A stretch of DNA of 64,000 nucleotides from JBEVJC01 sp040510375. Its GTDB lineage: Bacteria > Bacteroidota > Bacteroidia > Chitinophagales > Chitinophagaceae. The first letter of the stretch is position 1. Each line of letters opens with the position of its first letter. The notes under the pieces are model-generated. The model was given only the letters and a program-made list of their open reading frames with translations. It was not told the DNA's origin and did not search any database. The stretch is from contig JBEVJC010000003.1 of assembly GCA_040510375.1 (NCBI GenBank), positions 68,455 to 132,454 of the forward strand, in the 5' to 3' direction. Both the position numbers and the translations under genes were made by a program. This document shows, one piece after another, positions 45,853-54,625 of this stretch.

Positions 45853-45992
45853 ACATCCTCATTTCACGGGTTCTGAACAGGTGCAGCGATCTGGTGCTTC
45901 AACAGCAGAAAGTACAGGATCGGGTGCTGGTGCGGCCAGGGAGAGTTATCTTTATCAGCAATTAAATGGTTTTTTCTAAATAACAATATAAT

Positions 45993-47321
45993 ATGGCTAC
46001 TACTTTAGGACAAAAAGAATTTTTTAAAGGTGTACCTGAAATCAGGTTTGAGGGACAGGACTCTGATAATCCGCTGGCATATCGATGGTATGATGAGAAT
46101 AAAGTTGTTGCGGGTAAGACGATGAAAGAACATCTCCGGTTTGCCGTTGCTTACTGGCATAGTTTCTCGGGCAATGGTTCGGATCCATTTGGTGAAGGAA
46201 CGCATGAGTTCCCCTGGATGACCATCACCGATCCTGTACAACGTGCAAAGGAAAAAGCGGATGCAGCTTTTGAGTTTATTACAAAACTGGGACTTCCCTA
46301 TTACTGTTTCCATGATACCGATGTGGTGGACTACACTACCGATATAAATGAGAATGATAAAAGGATGAGTTCCCTTGCAGAATATTTAAAGGAAAAACAA
46401 ACAGCAAGCGGGGTGAAGTTACTCTGGGGAACATCCAATCTCTTCTCCAACAAACGGTATATGAACGGGGCTTCTACCAATCCCGATTTCCATGTACTGG
46501 CACATGGGGCTGCCCAGGTAAAAGCGGCACTGGATGCAACGATCTTCCTCAATGGAGAAAACTATGTATTCTGGGGTGGACGGGAAGGATATATGAGTCT
46601 GCTCAATACCGATATGAAGAGGGAGAAGGAACACCTGGCCAGGTTCCTGCATGCTGCAAAAGATTATGGAAGGAAGAATGGTTTCAAGGGAAAATTCTTT
46701 ATTGAACCCAAACCCTGCGAGCCATCCAAACACCAGTATGATTATGATGCAGAGACTGTGATCGGGTTCCTTCGTCAATACGACCTGTTAAACGATTTCA
46801 GTTTAAACCTGGAAGTCAATCACGCCACACTGGCGGGCCATACATTCACCCATGAACTGCAGGTAGCTGCGGACGCAGGACTGCTGGGCAGTATGGATGC
46901 CAACCGTGGTGATTACCAGAATGGCTGGGATACGGATCAGTTTCCCAATGATATCAATGAACTGACGGAAGCCATGATGATCCTGCTGGAAGCCGGTGGA
47001 CTGAAAGGCGGGGGTATCAATTTTGATGCGAAGGTTCGCAGGAATTCGGTAGATATACAGGACCTGTTTTATGCCCATATCGGTGGCGTGGATGTGTTTG
47101 CCCGGGCCTTGCTGACCGCCAGTAATATCCTCGAAAAATCGGATTATAAAAAGGTAAGGAAACAGCGGTATGAAAGTTTTGATGCCGGAAAAGGTAAGGC
47201 CTTTGAAGAAGGTAAGTTAACCCTGGAAGACCTGCGTTTATTCGCCGTTGAAAATGGTGAGCCGGCACTGAAGAGCGGAAAACAGGAATACCTGGAAAAT
47301 ATCATTAACCGTTTTATTTAA
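45993..47321 (+). CDS. xylA: xylose isomerase
   Basis: A 442-residue protein of the longer (class II) xylose isomerase type. Characteristic segments: HSFSGNGSDPFGEGTHEFPW, the catalytic His107 in YYCFHDTDVVD, KPCEPSKHQYDYD, and the metal-binding region LEVNHATLAGHTF, SMDANRGDYQNGWDTDQFP. It converts D-xylose to D-xylulose in the cytoplasm. First gene of the plus-strand operon xylA-uxuA-xylB, divergent from lacI. It has a long leader of about 400 nt with a terminator-like hairpin and an upstream LacI-type site. Confidence 0.97.
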   Translation: MATTLGQKEFFKGVPEIRFEGQDSDNPLAYRWYDENKVVAGKTMKEHLRFAVAYWHSFSGNGSDPFGEGTHEFPWMTITDPVQRAKEKADAAFEFITKLGLPYYCFHDTDVVDYTTDINENDKRMSSLAEYLKEKQTASGVKLLWGTSNLFSNKRYMNGASTNPDFHVLAHGAAQVKAALDATIFLNGENYVFWGGREGYMSLLNTDMKREKEHLARFLHAAKDYGRKNGFKGKFFIEPKPCEPSKHQYDYDAETVIGFLRQYDLLNDFSLNLEVNHATLAGHTFTHELQVAADAGLLGSMDANRGDYQNGWDTDQFPNDINELTEAMMILLEAGGLKGGGINFDAKVRRNSVDIQDLFYAHIGGVDVFARALLTASNILEKSDYKKVRKQRYESFDAGKGKAFEEGKLTLEDLRLFAVENGEPALKSGKQEYLENIINRFI

Positions 47322-47364
47322 AAAACAACGGAAAGAACAGAAAGGCGGTTTAACAGATCCATAT

Positions 47365-48531
47365 ATGTTGATGCACGAAACAATGCGGTGGTTTGGTCCG
47401 CAGGATGCCGTTGGTTTAAAGGATATCCGCCAGGCGGGATGTGCCGGAGTGGTTACAGCGCTTCACCAGATTCCCGTTGGTGATGAATGGCCTGTAAAAG
47501 AAATCCGCAGGCGCAGGGATATGATCCACGCAGAGGGTATGACATGGACAGTAGTGGAGAGTTTACCGGTGAGTGATGATATCAAACGACAGAAAGGAGA
47601 TTACCTCCGGCATATTGAAAATTATAAGTCGAGCCTGACCAACCTGGCATCAGCTGGCATCCGGGTAATTACTTATAATTTTATGCCGGTACTTGACTGG
47701 CTGCGAACGGATATCAGTTACACCTTGCCCACCGGTGCAAAGGCATTGTATTTTGAACGTCTCGCTTTTGTTGCCTTTGATATTTTTATGCTGAAGAGAC
47801 CTTCTGCTGAAAAGGATTACCCGGATTCGGAAATACAGGCCGCCCGGTTATGGATGGAGGAACATAGTGAAGAGGAGCAAAAACGTGTATTTCAGAATGC
47901 CCTCCTTGGATTGCCCGGAAGCGGCGGACGTTTTACAGCGGATGAGGTATTGGCTGCATTGAATTCCTATGAAGATATAAATGTGGAACTGTTAAAGGAA
48001 CACCTGTTTTACTTTTTAAGGCAGGTGGTTCCTGTTGCAGAAAAACTGGGACTGAGGATGGCGATTCACCCGGACGACCCGCCCTACGCGGTTCTTGGCC
48101 TGCCCCGGGTAGTAAGCACCGAAAAGGATTTACAGGAGATCGTTTATTCCGTTCCTTCTCCTGCAAACGGGATATGTTATTGCACGGGTTCACTTGGGGC
48201 GCGACCTGATAACGATCTTACAGGGATCATCCATCGCCTGGGTGAACATATCCATTTCCTTCATTTGCGGAATACAAAGAGGGATGGGTCAGGGAATTTT
48301 TTTGAAGCCGATCACCTGGCAGGCGATGCTGACATGTATGAGATCGTACAGCAATTACTGGCGTTGATGAAGCGACGTAATATTTCACTGCCCGTGAGGC
48401 CCGATCATGGTCACCAGATGCTCGATGATCTTCATAAAGAAACTTATCCGGGTTATTCCTGTATCGGCAGGTTAAAAGGATTGGCGGAGCTTCGCGGCCT
48501 ACAGTATGGTCTTTCGCGGATGACTATTTAG
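47365..48531 (+). CDS. uxuA: mannonate dehydratase
   Basis: A 388-residue UxuA family protein: MRWFGPQDAVGLKDIRQAG, TALHQIPVGDEWPVKEI, MAIHPDDPPYAVLGLPRVV, CTGSLGARPDNDL, IHFLHLRNTKRDGSGNFFEA and RPDHGHQMLDD are the family blocks, containing the metal-binding His and Cys. It dehydrates D-mannonate to 2-keto-3-deoxygluconate in the glucuronate pathway. Its place between xylA and xylB links xylose and glucuronate use, matching the glucuronoxylan enzymes next door. Uronate isomerase, KDG kinase and aldolase genes are not in this window. Start could be 47365 or 47371. Confidence 0.95.
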   Translation: MLMHETMRWFGPQDAVGLKDIRQAGCAGVVTALHQIPVGDEWPVKEIRRRRDMIHAEGMTWTVVESLPVSDDIKRQKGDYLRHIENYKSSLTNLASAGIRVITYNFMPVLDWLRTDISYTLPTGAKALYFERLAFVAFDIFMLKRPSAEKDYPDSEIQAARLWMEEHSEEEQKRVFQNALLGLPGSGGRFTADEVLAALNSYEDINVELLKEHLFYFLRQVVPVAEKLGLRMAIHPDDPPYAVLGLPRVVSTEKDLQEIVYSVPSPANGICYCTGSLGARPDNDLTGIIHRLGEHIHFLHLRNTKRDGSGNFFEADHLAGDADMYEIVQQLLALMKRRNISLPVRPDHGHQMLDDLHKETYPGYSCIGRLKGLAELRGLQYGLSRMTI

Positions 48532-48545
48532 CGGTGGTCTTCGTG

Positions 48546-48557
48546 GCAACCGGTTAC
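48546..48557. promoter_or_regulatory. possible third LacI-type site before xylB
   Basis: GCAACCGGTTAC matches the 12-bp core GCAATCGGTTGC at 10 of 12 positions and is itself nearly palindromic. It lies 48 bp upstream of xylB. Confidence 0.4.
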
Positions 48558-48604
48558 AATTTTTAAACATTTCCAATAATTGTATTGGATCCAAAACATC
48601 AGCG

Positions 48605-50113
48605 ATGTTATTATTAGGGATAGATCTTGGCACTTCTTCCATAAAGGTTTCTGTTGTGGATTCTGCCACACAGGAAACTGTGGCATCAGCACGTTATCCG
48701 GATACGGAAGTCGATATCATTTCTCCCCAATCGGGTTGGGCCGAACAGAGTCCCGACCAATGGTGGGAAAATGTTAAACAAGCCATTCTCAAATGCCATA
48801 ATACCGGAGGATATAATCCCCAGGATATAGCATCCATCGGTATTGCTTACCAGATGCATGGGTTGGTACTGGTGGACAAAGACCAGCATGTGCTTCGCAA
48901 CTCGATTATCTGGTGCGACAGCCGCGCGGTGGAAATTGGTGAACGGGCTTTTGAAACAATCGGTACAGAATTCTGCCTTTCCCACCTGCTCAACTCCCCT
49001 GGTAATTTCACTGCCAGCAAACTTGCATGGGTAAAAGAAAATGAGCCCGGCATCTATGCAAAGATTCACAGGATAATGTTACCGGGTGATTTCATTGCCA
49101 TGAAATTAACCGGTGAAATTGGCACAACTGTATCGGCATTGTCGGAAGGGATATTCTGGGATTTTAAAAATGACCAGCTTTCGGAGGAGCTCATGGATTA
49201 TTTCGGATTTGATTCTTCCCTGATCCCGCCGGTGCGGCCGGTTTTTTCCCCTCATGGTTTTTTACGGGACACGGTGGCCTCCCGGTTATCATTGAAAAAA
49301 GGAATTCCTGTAGCTTATAAATCAGGCGACCAGCCAAACAATGCGCTTTCGCTGAATGTGCTGCAGCCCGGCGAGGTGGCCGCTACCGCCGGAACCTCGG
49401 GGGTTATCTATGGGGTGGCTGATGAACTCAGTTATGATAAACTATCCCGCATAAATAGTTTCGCCCATGTAAATCATTCTGCCGAAGAAAAACGGATCGG
49501 CATATTGTTATGTATAAACGGGGTAGGGATTTTTAACCGATGGATCAAAAATATAACGGGCGCCCATCTGGGTTATGAAGGACTCAATGACGCTGCTGCC
49601 AAAATACCAGTTGGTGCAGAAGGCCTGCTGGCTCTTCCTTTTGGCAATGGTGCGGAGCGGATGCTGAACAACCAGATTGTCGGCGGTCAGTTTATGAATC
49701 TTGATTTCAATAATCATACAGGTGCGCATATGGTTCGTGCCGTACAGGAATCGATCGCCTTCTCTTTCCGGTATGGCCTGGATATCATGCGTGAAAATGG
49801 AATCAATCCTACAGTGATCCGCGCGGGTAGGAGTAATCTGTTCCTCAGTGATATTTTTACATCTGCCTTTGCCAGTGTAAACGATGTGGTGGTTGAATTT
49901 TATGAAGGGGACGGGAGCTTTGGCTCTGCAATTGGTGCCGGTATTGGCGGAGGGATTTATAAAGATGCCACTACTGCAACGGAATTGCGGAAACCAACAG
50001 GCAGTATTGAACCAACCGATACCGCCCGTTACAATGATCTGTATGTTCACTGGAAGCAACACCTGGAAGAGCAACTGCAAAAAACCAGTCAGGCCGAATG
50101 GCAGGTCAGCTGA
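48605..50113 (+). CDS. xylB: xylulokinase
   Basis: A 502-residue FGGY-family kinase: the phosphate-binding DLGTSSIKVSVVDS, the sugar-contact region AYQMHGLVLVDKDQ and IIWCDSRAVEIGE, GDQPNNALSLNVLQPGEVAATAGTS, and the C-terminal IRAGRSNLFLSDIFTSAFA. The pattern is that of XylB, which phosphorylates D-xylulose to xylulose 5-phosphate. It follows uxuA by 73 bp. Its stop codon directly abuts the stop of the convergent deacetylase gene with no base between. Confidence 0.95.
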   Translation: MLLLGIDLGTSSIKVSVVDSATQETVASARYPDTEVDIISPQSGWAEQSPDQWWENVKQAILKCHNTGGYNPQDIASIGIAYQMHGLVLVDKDQHVLRNSIIWCDSRAVEIGERAFETIGTEFCLSHLLNSPGNFTASKLAWVKENEPGIYAKIHRIMLPGDFIAMKLTGEIGTTVSALSEGIFWDFKNDQLSEELMDYFGFDSSLIPPVRPVFSPHGFLRDTVASRLSLKKGIPVAYKSGDQPNNALSLNVLQPGEVAATAGTSGVIYGVADELSYDKLSRINSFAHVNHSAEEKRIGILLCINGVGIFNRWIKNITGAHLGYEGLNDAAAKIPVGAEGLLALPFGNGAERMLNNQIVGGQFMNLDFNNHTGAHMVRAVQESIAFSFRYGLDIMRENGINPTVIRAGRSNLFLSDIFTSAFASVNDVVVEFYEGDGSFGSAIGAGIGGGIYKDATTATELRKPTGSIEPTDTARYNDLYVHWKQHLEEQLQKTSQAEWQVS

Positions 50114-50902
50114 TTACTTTTTAATAAACCTGACCACATCTACCATCGGTGCCACCCAGATTTCCGCTTCATGAAGCCGGAGATATTCAACCAGTTGCCG
50201 GTGGGCTTCTTTTGATACGTTGAGGCTATAATCACTTCCTACGCCATGGAACAGGAATACCAGTAATTTTTTTTCTTTGATTGCCCTGTTTACCAGTTCA
50301 ATCATATAGGCGCCATCCTGTCCGGCTATAGAAAAGCAATTGATATTATTGTAATGAATTATGGCGGGCGATTCCAGACCCGGTTTTACTCCCCTTGCCG
50401 CGAGGAACTGGTCCTGCACCAGCGGATAAATTGCTACCGTGTCAATCTTTTCATCTCCACATGGATAAGCGAACGTTCGTTCCGGTTTTCCGTCAATCGC
50501 CTGCAGCAATGAGTTGGTGATGGTAATTTCCTTTATGGCCCGGTCCACCGAATACTTACTCAGGTCCATTTCCGGGCTTAACCAGGATCTTCCCGGCAGG
50601 CGGCCATCGCAGGGATGGCGAAGCGTATGATTTCCCAATTCATGCCCCTTACCGGCGGCGATCCGCCAGGCCGGAATATTCCGGCCTACCACCGGCGACT
50701 CGCCGGTAAGATAAAATGTTGCCTGCAACCCGGCTGAATCAAGTGCGGGGATTACATAATCCAGGTGTTCCTGTAAGGCATCATCGTAGGTCAGCACCAC
50801 TGCACATTTTTTTCCGTTCCAGTCGCCGGATTGCTGTGCATTTGTAACCTGCATAGTAACTATCATCAGCATTCCTGAAGCAAATTTGAGTACGTGGCGC
50901 AT
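50114..50902 (-). CDS. exported polysaccharide deacetylase (CE4-type)
   Basis: A 262-residue protein with a signal peptide ending near TNAQ. The NodB-type fold shows the Asp motif VLTYDDA (Asp40/41), metal-binding His92 and His96 in GNHTLRHP, and FAYPCGDEK; the C-terminal LLVFLFHGVGSD probably supplies the catalytic His. Such enzymes remove N- or O-acetyl groups from chitin, peptidoglycan or xylan. A xylan role is possible from the neighbours, but it is convergent with xylB and not in the operon. Substrate undetermined. Confidence 0.88.
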   Translation of the reverse strand: MRHVLKFASGMLMIVTMQVTNAQQSGDWNGKKCAVVLTYDDALQEHLDYVIPALDSAGLQATFYLTGESPVVGRNIPAWRIAAGKGHELGNHTLRHPCDGRLPGRSWLSPEMDLSKYSVDRAIKEITITNSLLQAIDGKPERTFAYPCGDEKIDTVAIYPLVQDQFLAARGVKPGLESPAIIHYNNINCFSIAGQDGAYMIELVNRAIKEKKLLVFLFHGVGSDYSLNVSKEAHRQLVEYLRLHEAEIWVAPMVDVVRFIKK

Positions 50903-51417
50903 GTTTTTTTTATTTTTTTTAAAAAAAATTTCGGGACGGGTGCACTGGTTTACGGAAAGAATAATTCGTTTTCCCGATCGCAGTTAAACAGCGTTGGTGA
51001 TAAACTGGACAACGACTGTTTTTCAAATAAACAAATGAATATAAGGATTTAACGGAGATGGACATTTAGAAATCGTTTGCAGGATTATTTCATTATGGAC
51101 AACAAAAAAAACAATCTGGACTACTAACTATAATTAATTTTTACCAAATAGAAAACAAATTTATTTTTTAAAAAATCAAATTCTAATTTGTTTCTAATCT
51201 TCCTCTAACATACATTTAACCTTTCTTCGGACAAAATATAGGGTTATGTTTCTGCTATTTTTTTGTAAACAAGATGTAAAAAAAACTATGAATGATTGTC
51301 GTCCTGCCCCGCTGCAGGCGAAGGAGTAAATCAATGTATAACTAAATAGCATCCGGTCCGTGACCCCAATGATCTTGCCGATCCATTTTCAATCAACACA
51401 CACTAAACAATCTAAAC
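50903..51417. other. 515-bp A/T-rich intergenic region
   Basis: No gene seen. It starts with long T and A runs (50903-50930), contains an inverted repeat (51153-51193) and continues with an A/T-rich stretch to 51290. It probably holds the promoters of the deacetylase (minus) and of the third susC (plus). Confidence 0.7.
51153..51193. repeat. A/T-rich inverted repeat upstream of susC
   Basis: AAACAAATT (51153-51161) and AATTTGTTT (51185-51193) are perfect 9-bp inverted arms. The spacer contains TTTTTTAAAAAA (51164-51175), and CAAATTCTAATTTG (51177-51190) is a palindrome on its own. Confidence 0.7.
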
Positions 51418-54400
51418 ATGAGGAAATTGACCAGCCTCGTGCTGCTACTGCTATGCTATGCAGGAAGCTTTGCACAAGGCAGAACAATCACAGGAACTGT
51501 GACGGACAGCAAGGGAAACCCCGTTCCCTTCGCTTCTCTAAAATTCAGGAACTCAGTTAAAGGTGCATCTGCTGATGCAAAAGGGGTTTTCAGTTTACAG
51601 GTTGACAAGGAAGAAACAGTAATGGTTTCATCTACCGGTTATAACATGGTGGAAGTTCCATTAACAGGTGTGACGGGAGAGTTGAACGTAAAACTTACCG
51701 AAAACACCGGTACAATGGATGAAGTTATCGTTACCGCGGGCGGGGTACGCGCAAAGAGGAAGGAATTGGGTACGGCTGCAACGGTAGTCCGTGGTGAATC
51801 GATCACAGCAGGTAAACCAACGAATATCGCCAACGGGTTGCAGGGAAAGGTTGCCGGTCTGCAGATCAGCGGAACTGGTGGTGGTGTTAATCCGTCATAC
51901 CGGATCGTGCTTCGCGGACAACGTTCATTGACTGGTAATAACCAGGCACTGGTAGTTCTGGATAACGTGGTGGTTCCGGGTAACGTACTTGGTAACCTCA
52001 ATCCGGAAGATATCCAGGATGTGGTGGTTCTGAATGGTGGGGGAGCGGCTGCGCTCTATGGTTCACAGGCCTCAAATGGTGCAATCATTATCACAACTAA
52101 AAAAGGTAAGGCAGGGGTAAGTAGTATCTCGGTATCGAATACTACTACTGTTGAACAGGTTGCTTTTTATCCAAAATTACAAAAACGCTTTGGCGCGGGT
52201 GGTTCGAATTATGGATATGATTCCAATGGACACCCTTATTACAGTCCAATCGAGAACCAGTCGTATGGAGCTCCGTACAACGGACAACTTCTTCCCCTGG
52301 GATCCCCGATTGAAGACGGAAGACAGGATTCAGCGATTTATGCATACAATAAAGGGCATTTCGATTTCTGGGAGAAGGGAATTACCAATCAATCAGACTT
52401 CGGACTGACCAGCGGCGATCAGAACTCTACGTTCTATCTGGCCGGGCAATATGCCACCACGCAGGGTGTTACCCCGGGTGACAAATATAACCGGGCAACA
52501 TTGCGGATTAACGGAACACGTAAGATCGGTAACTATGTTACTGTTGGTTACTCTTCTTCCTACACGCAGAACCGTTATGATATCACCAACAAGACAGGTG
52601 ACATGTATATGAACCTGCTGAATATGCCGACCAGCATCGATGTTACCCGCTACAAAAACTGGCGTACGGATCCTTTTGCCAGCCCGGACGGATATTACAA
52701 TCCATGGTACCAGAATCCATATTTCACAGCTGATAACTATCGCGCAGCTACACGGAATGATTACCTGACAGGAAGTGTACAGGTTACCTTTACACCAGTC
52801 ACCGGACTGGACTTCATTCTTCGCCAGGGTATTTCAACAAGGAATAGCTCGAACAAGAATACGGTAGGGGCATACAACTATTCCTATTATGCCGAACATA
52901 CCCCTTCAAGCTCCAAGTCCGATATTGCCGCTTCAGTGGAAGACGGGTCGGTCTACCAGACCAATTTGCTGACGGATGCCCTTGTTCAGTACATAAAAAA
53001 GAAAGGGTCGTTCAGCCTGAACGCTATCGGCGGTGCACAGTGGATCCAGGATCAATCCAAAAACATGAACATATCTGCGAACGGACTGGTTGTTCCCGAC
53101 CTGTACAACGTCGGTAATGGAGTAGGTTCTCCCGTGGTAAAAGAACAAAACTATAAAGCACGTACTATTGGTCTGTATGGCCAGGTACAAATTGGATATA
53201 AAGACATCATTTTCCTGAAAGGAACGGGAAGGAATGACTGGGTTTCAATACTTAGCCCGGAAAACCGTTCATTCTTCTATCCGGGAGTGGACCTGTCATT
53301 CATCGCCAGCGATGCATTTGACTTTATCAAGGAAAGCCGCACTATCAGCTACTTTAAAATCCGTGGTGGATGGTCAAAAGTGGGTAATGTGAACCTTGGA
53401 CAAAACTATGGTGCTTACGCGCTGAACTCAGTATTCACCCCGGCAAACGGTTTTCCTTTTGGTGGCCTGCCCGGGTACACGGTGGGTAATAATCTCGTTT
53501 CGACAGACCTGAAACCGGAGATCACAAAGGGTTATGAAGTTGGATTCGACCTGAATTTGCTGAAAGACCGGTTTACTTCCAGCGTAACCTGGTTTAACAG
53601 CAAGACGGATGATCAGACCGTTCAGACAGGTATTTCGCAGACAACAGGATACAATATCCTGCTGACAAATACCGGCCAGACCCAGAGTCGCGGTGTGGAA
53701 CTGACTGCTCATTATAATGTTTTGCGTAATGCAGACTGGAATGTCAACGTGGGTGGTAACTGGTCATGGCTCGACAACAATGTCAATTTCCTGAAAGTTG
53801 GTCTCCCAAGATTACAACTGAGCCCGACCTATGCAGGTGAATCTTATGCTGTACCAGGACAGGCATTCCCCGTACTGATGGGCTTTGATTATGTGCGTGA
53901 TCCACAAGGTCGCGTGATCGTTGACGCTGTATCAGGTCTGCCTACAAAAACATCTTCTATTGTAAACCTGGGTAATGCTTCCCCTAAAAATAAGGGTGGG
54001 TTTGACGCAAGTGTAAGCTACAAGAATTTTAATCTGTCGGTCCTGGTTGAGTACCGCCTCGGTTACAAGATCTACAATTCAATGGGGCCAGAACTTGACT
54101 GGGCTGGAACCGGCTACCGCACAGCTATCTATAACCGTGAAAGTTTTGTATTCCCGAACTCGGTATATGAAGACCCCAACAAACCAGGTACCTATATCGA
54201 AAATACCAGTGTTGCTATCCTGAACGGTAACGGAAACGGTGGCGAAGGATTCTGGACAGAAGCGATTAACCGCGAAGTGACATCAAACTATGTTACCTCC
54301 GGGAACTTCTGGAAACTGCGCGAGGTTGCTCTTACCTACAATGTACCGAAATCAGTTCTCAACAGGGCGAAATTTATCAAGGGCCTGACACTGAGTGTTC

Positions 54401-54558
54401 AGGGACGTAATCTTTTCCTGTGGATGGCGAAGGACAATCTTTACACAGATCCTGAGTACAGCAATGGTGGTTCCGACAGCAACGCGGTTGGTGTTACCAG
54501 CCTCAACTCAGCGCCTCCTTCCCGTTTTTATGGAGGCACGGTTACTTTCAAGTTCTAG
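51418..54558 (+). CDS. SusC/RagA-family TonB-linked outer-membrane transporter
   Basis: A 1046-residue protein; signal peptide MRKLTSLVLLLLCYAGSFAQ, CarboxypepD-like domain (TITGTVTDSKGNPVPFASLK), linker DEVIVTAGGVRAKRKELGT, plug with LRGQRSLTGNNQALVVLD and barrel ending FYGGTVTFKF. The linker lacks the usual GYGTQ text and reads AGGVRAKRKE, as in a common SusC subgroup whose SusD partner is of the SusD-like_2 type. The partner gene begins 67 bp downstream. It imports an unknown nutrient; the following genes give no glycosidase to name a substrate. Confidence 0.95.
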   Translation: MRKLTSLVLLLLCYAGSFAQGRTITGTVTDSKGNPVPFASLKFRNSVKGASADAKGVFSLQVDKEETVMVSSTGYNMVEVPLTGVTGELNVKLTENTGTMDEVIVTAGGVRAKRKELGTAATVVRGESITAGKPTNIANGLQGKVAGLQISGTGGGVNPSYRIVLRGQRSLTGNNQALVVLDNVVVPGNVLGNLNPEDIQDVVVLNGGGAAALYGSQASNGAIIITTKKGKAGVSSISVSNTTTVEQVAFYPKLQKRFGAGGSNYGYDSNGHPYYSPIENQSYGAPYNGQLLPLGSPIEDGRQDSAIYAYNKGHFDFWEKGITNQSDFGLTSGDQNSTFYLAGQYATTQGVTPGDKYNRATLRINGTRKIGNYVTVGYSSSYTQNRYDITNKTGDMYMNLLNMPTSIDVTRYKNWRTDPFASPDGYYNPWYQNPYFTADNYRAATRNDYLTGSVQVTFTPVTGLDFILRQGISTRNSSNKNTVGAYNYSYYAEHTPSSSKSDIAASVEDGSVYQTNLLTDALVQYIKKKGSFSLNAIGGAQWIQDQSKNMNISANGLVVPDLYNVGNGVGSPVVKEQNYKARTIGLYGQVQIGYKDIIFLKGTGRNDWVSILSPENRSFFYPGVDLSFIASDAFDFIKESRTISYFKIRGGWSKVGNVNLGQNYGAYALNSVFTPANGFPFGGLPGYTVGNNLVSTDLKPEITKGYEVGFDLNLLKDRFTSSVTWFNSKTDDQTVQTGISQTTGYNILLTNTGQTQSRGVELTAHYNVLRNADWNVNVGGNWSWLDNNVNFLKVGLPRLQLSPTYAGESYAVPGQAFPVLMGFDYVRDPQGRVIVDAVSGLPTKTSSIVNLGNASPKNKGGFDASVSYKNFNLSVLVEYRLGYKIYNSMGPELDWAGTGYRTAIYNRESFVFPNSVYEDPNKPGTYIENTSVAILNGNGNGGEGFWTEAINREVTSNYVTSGNFWKLREVALTYNVPKSVLNRAKFIKGLTLSVQGRNLFLWMAKDNLYTDPEYSNGGSDSNAVGVTSLNSAPPSRFYGGTVTFKF

Positions 54559-54625
54559 TTTGAAAATTATTGGCAACAGATCCTGACGGGCATAACTCCG
54601 TTATGGACTGATTAAATACAAAGAC

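Noticed and set aside
49508..50080. 190-residue minus-strand frame inside xylB
   Set aside because: It is the antisense shadow of a clearly conserved xylulokinase.
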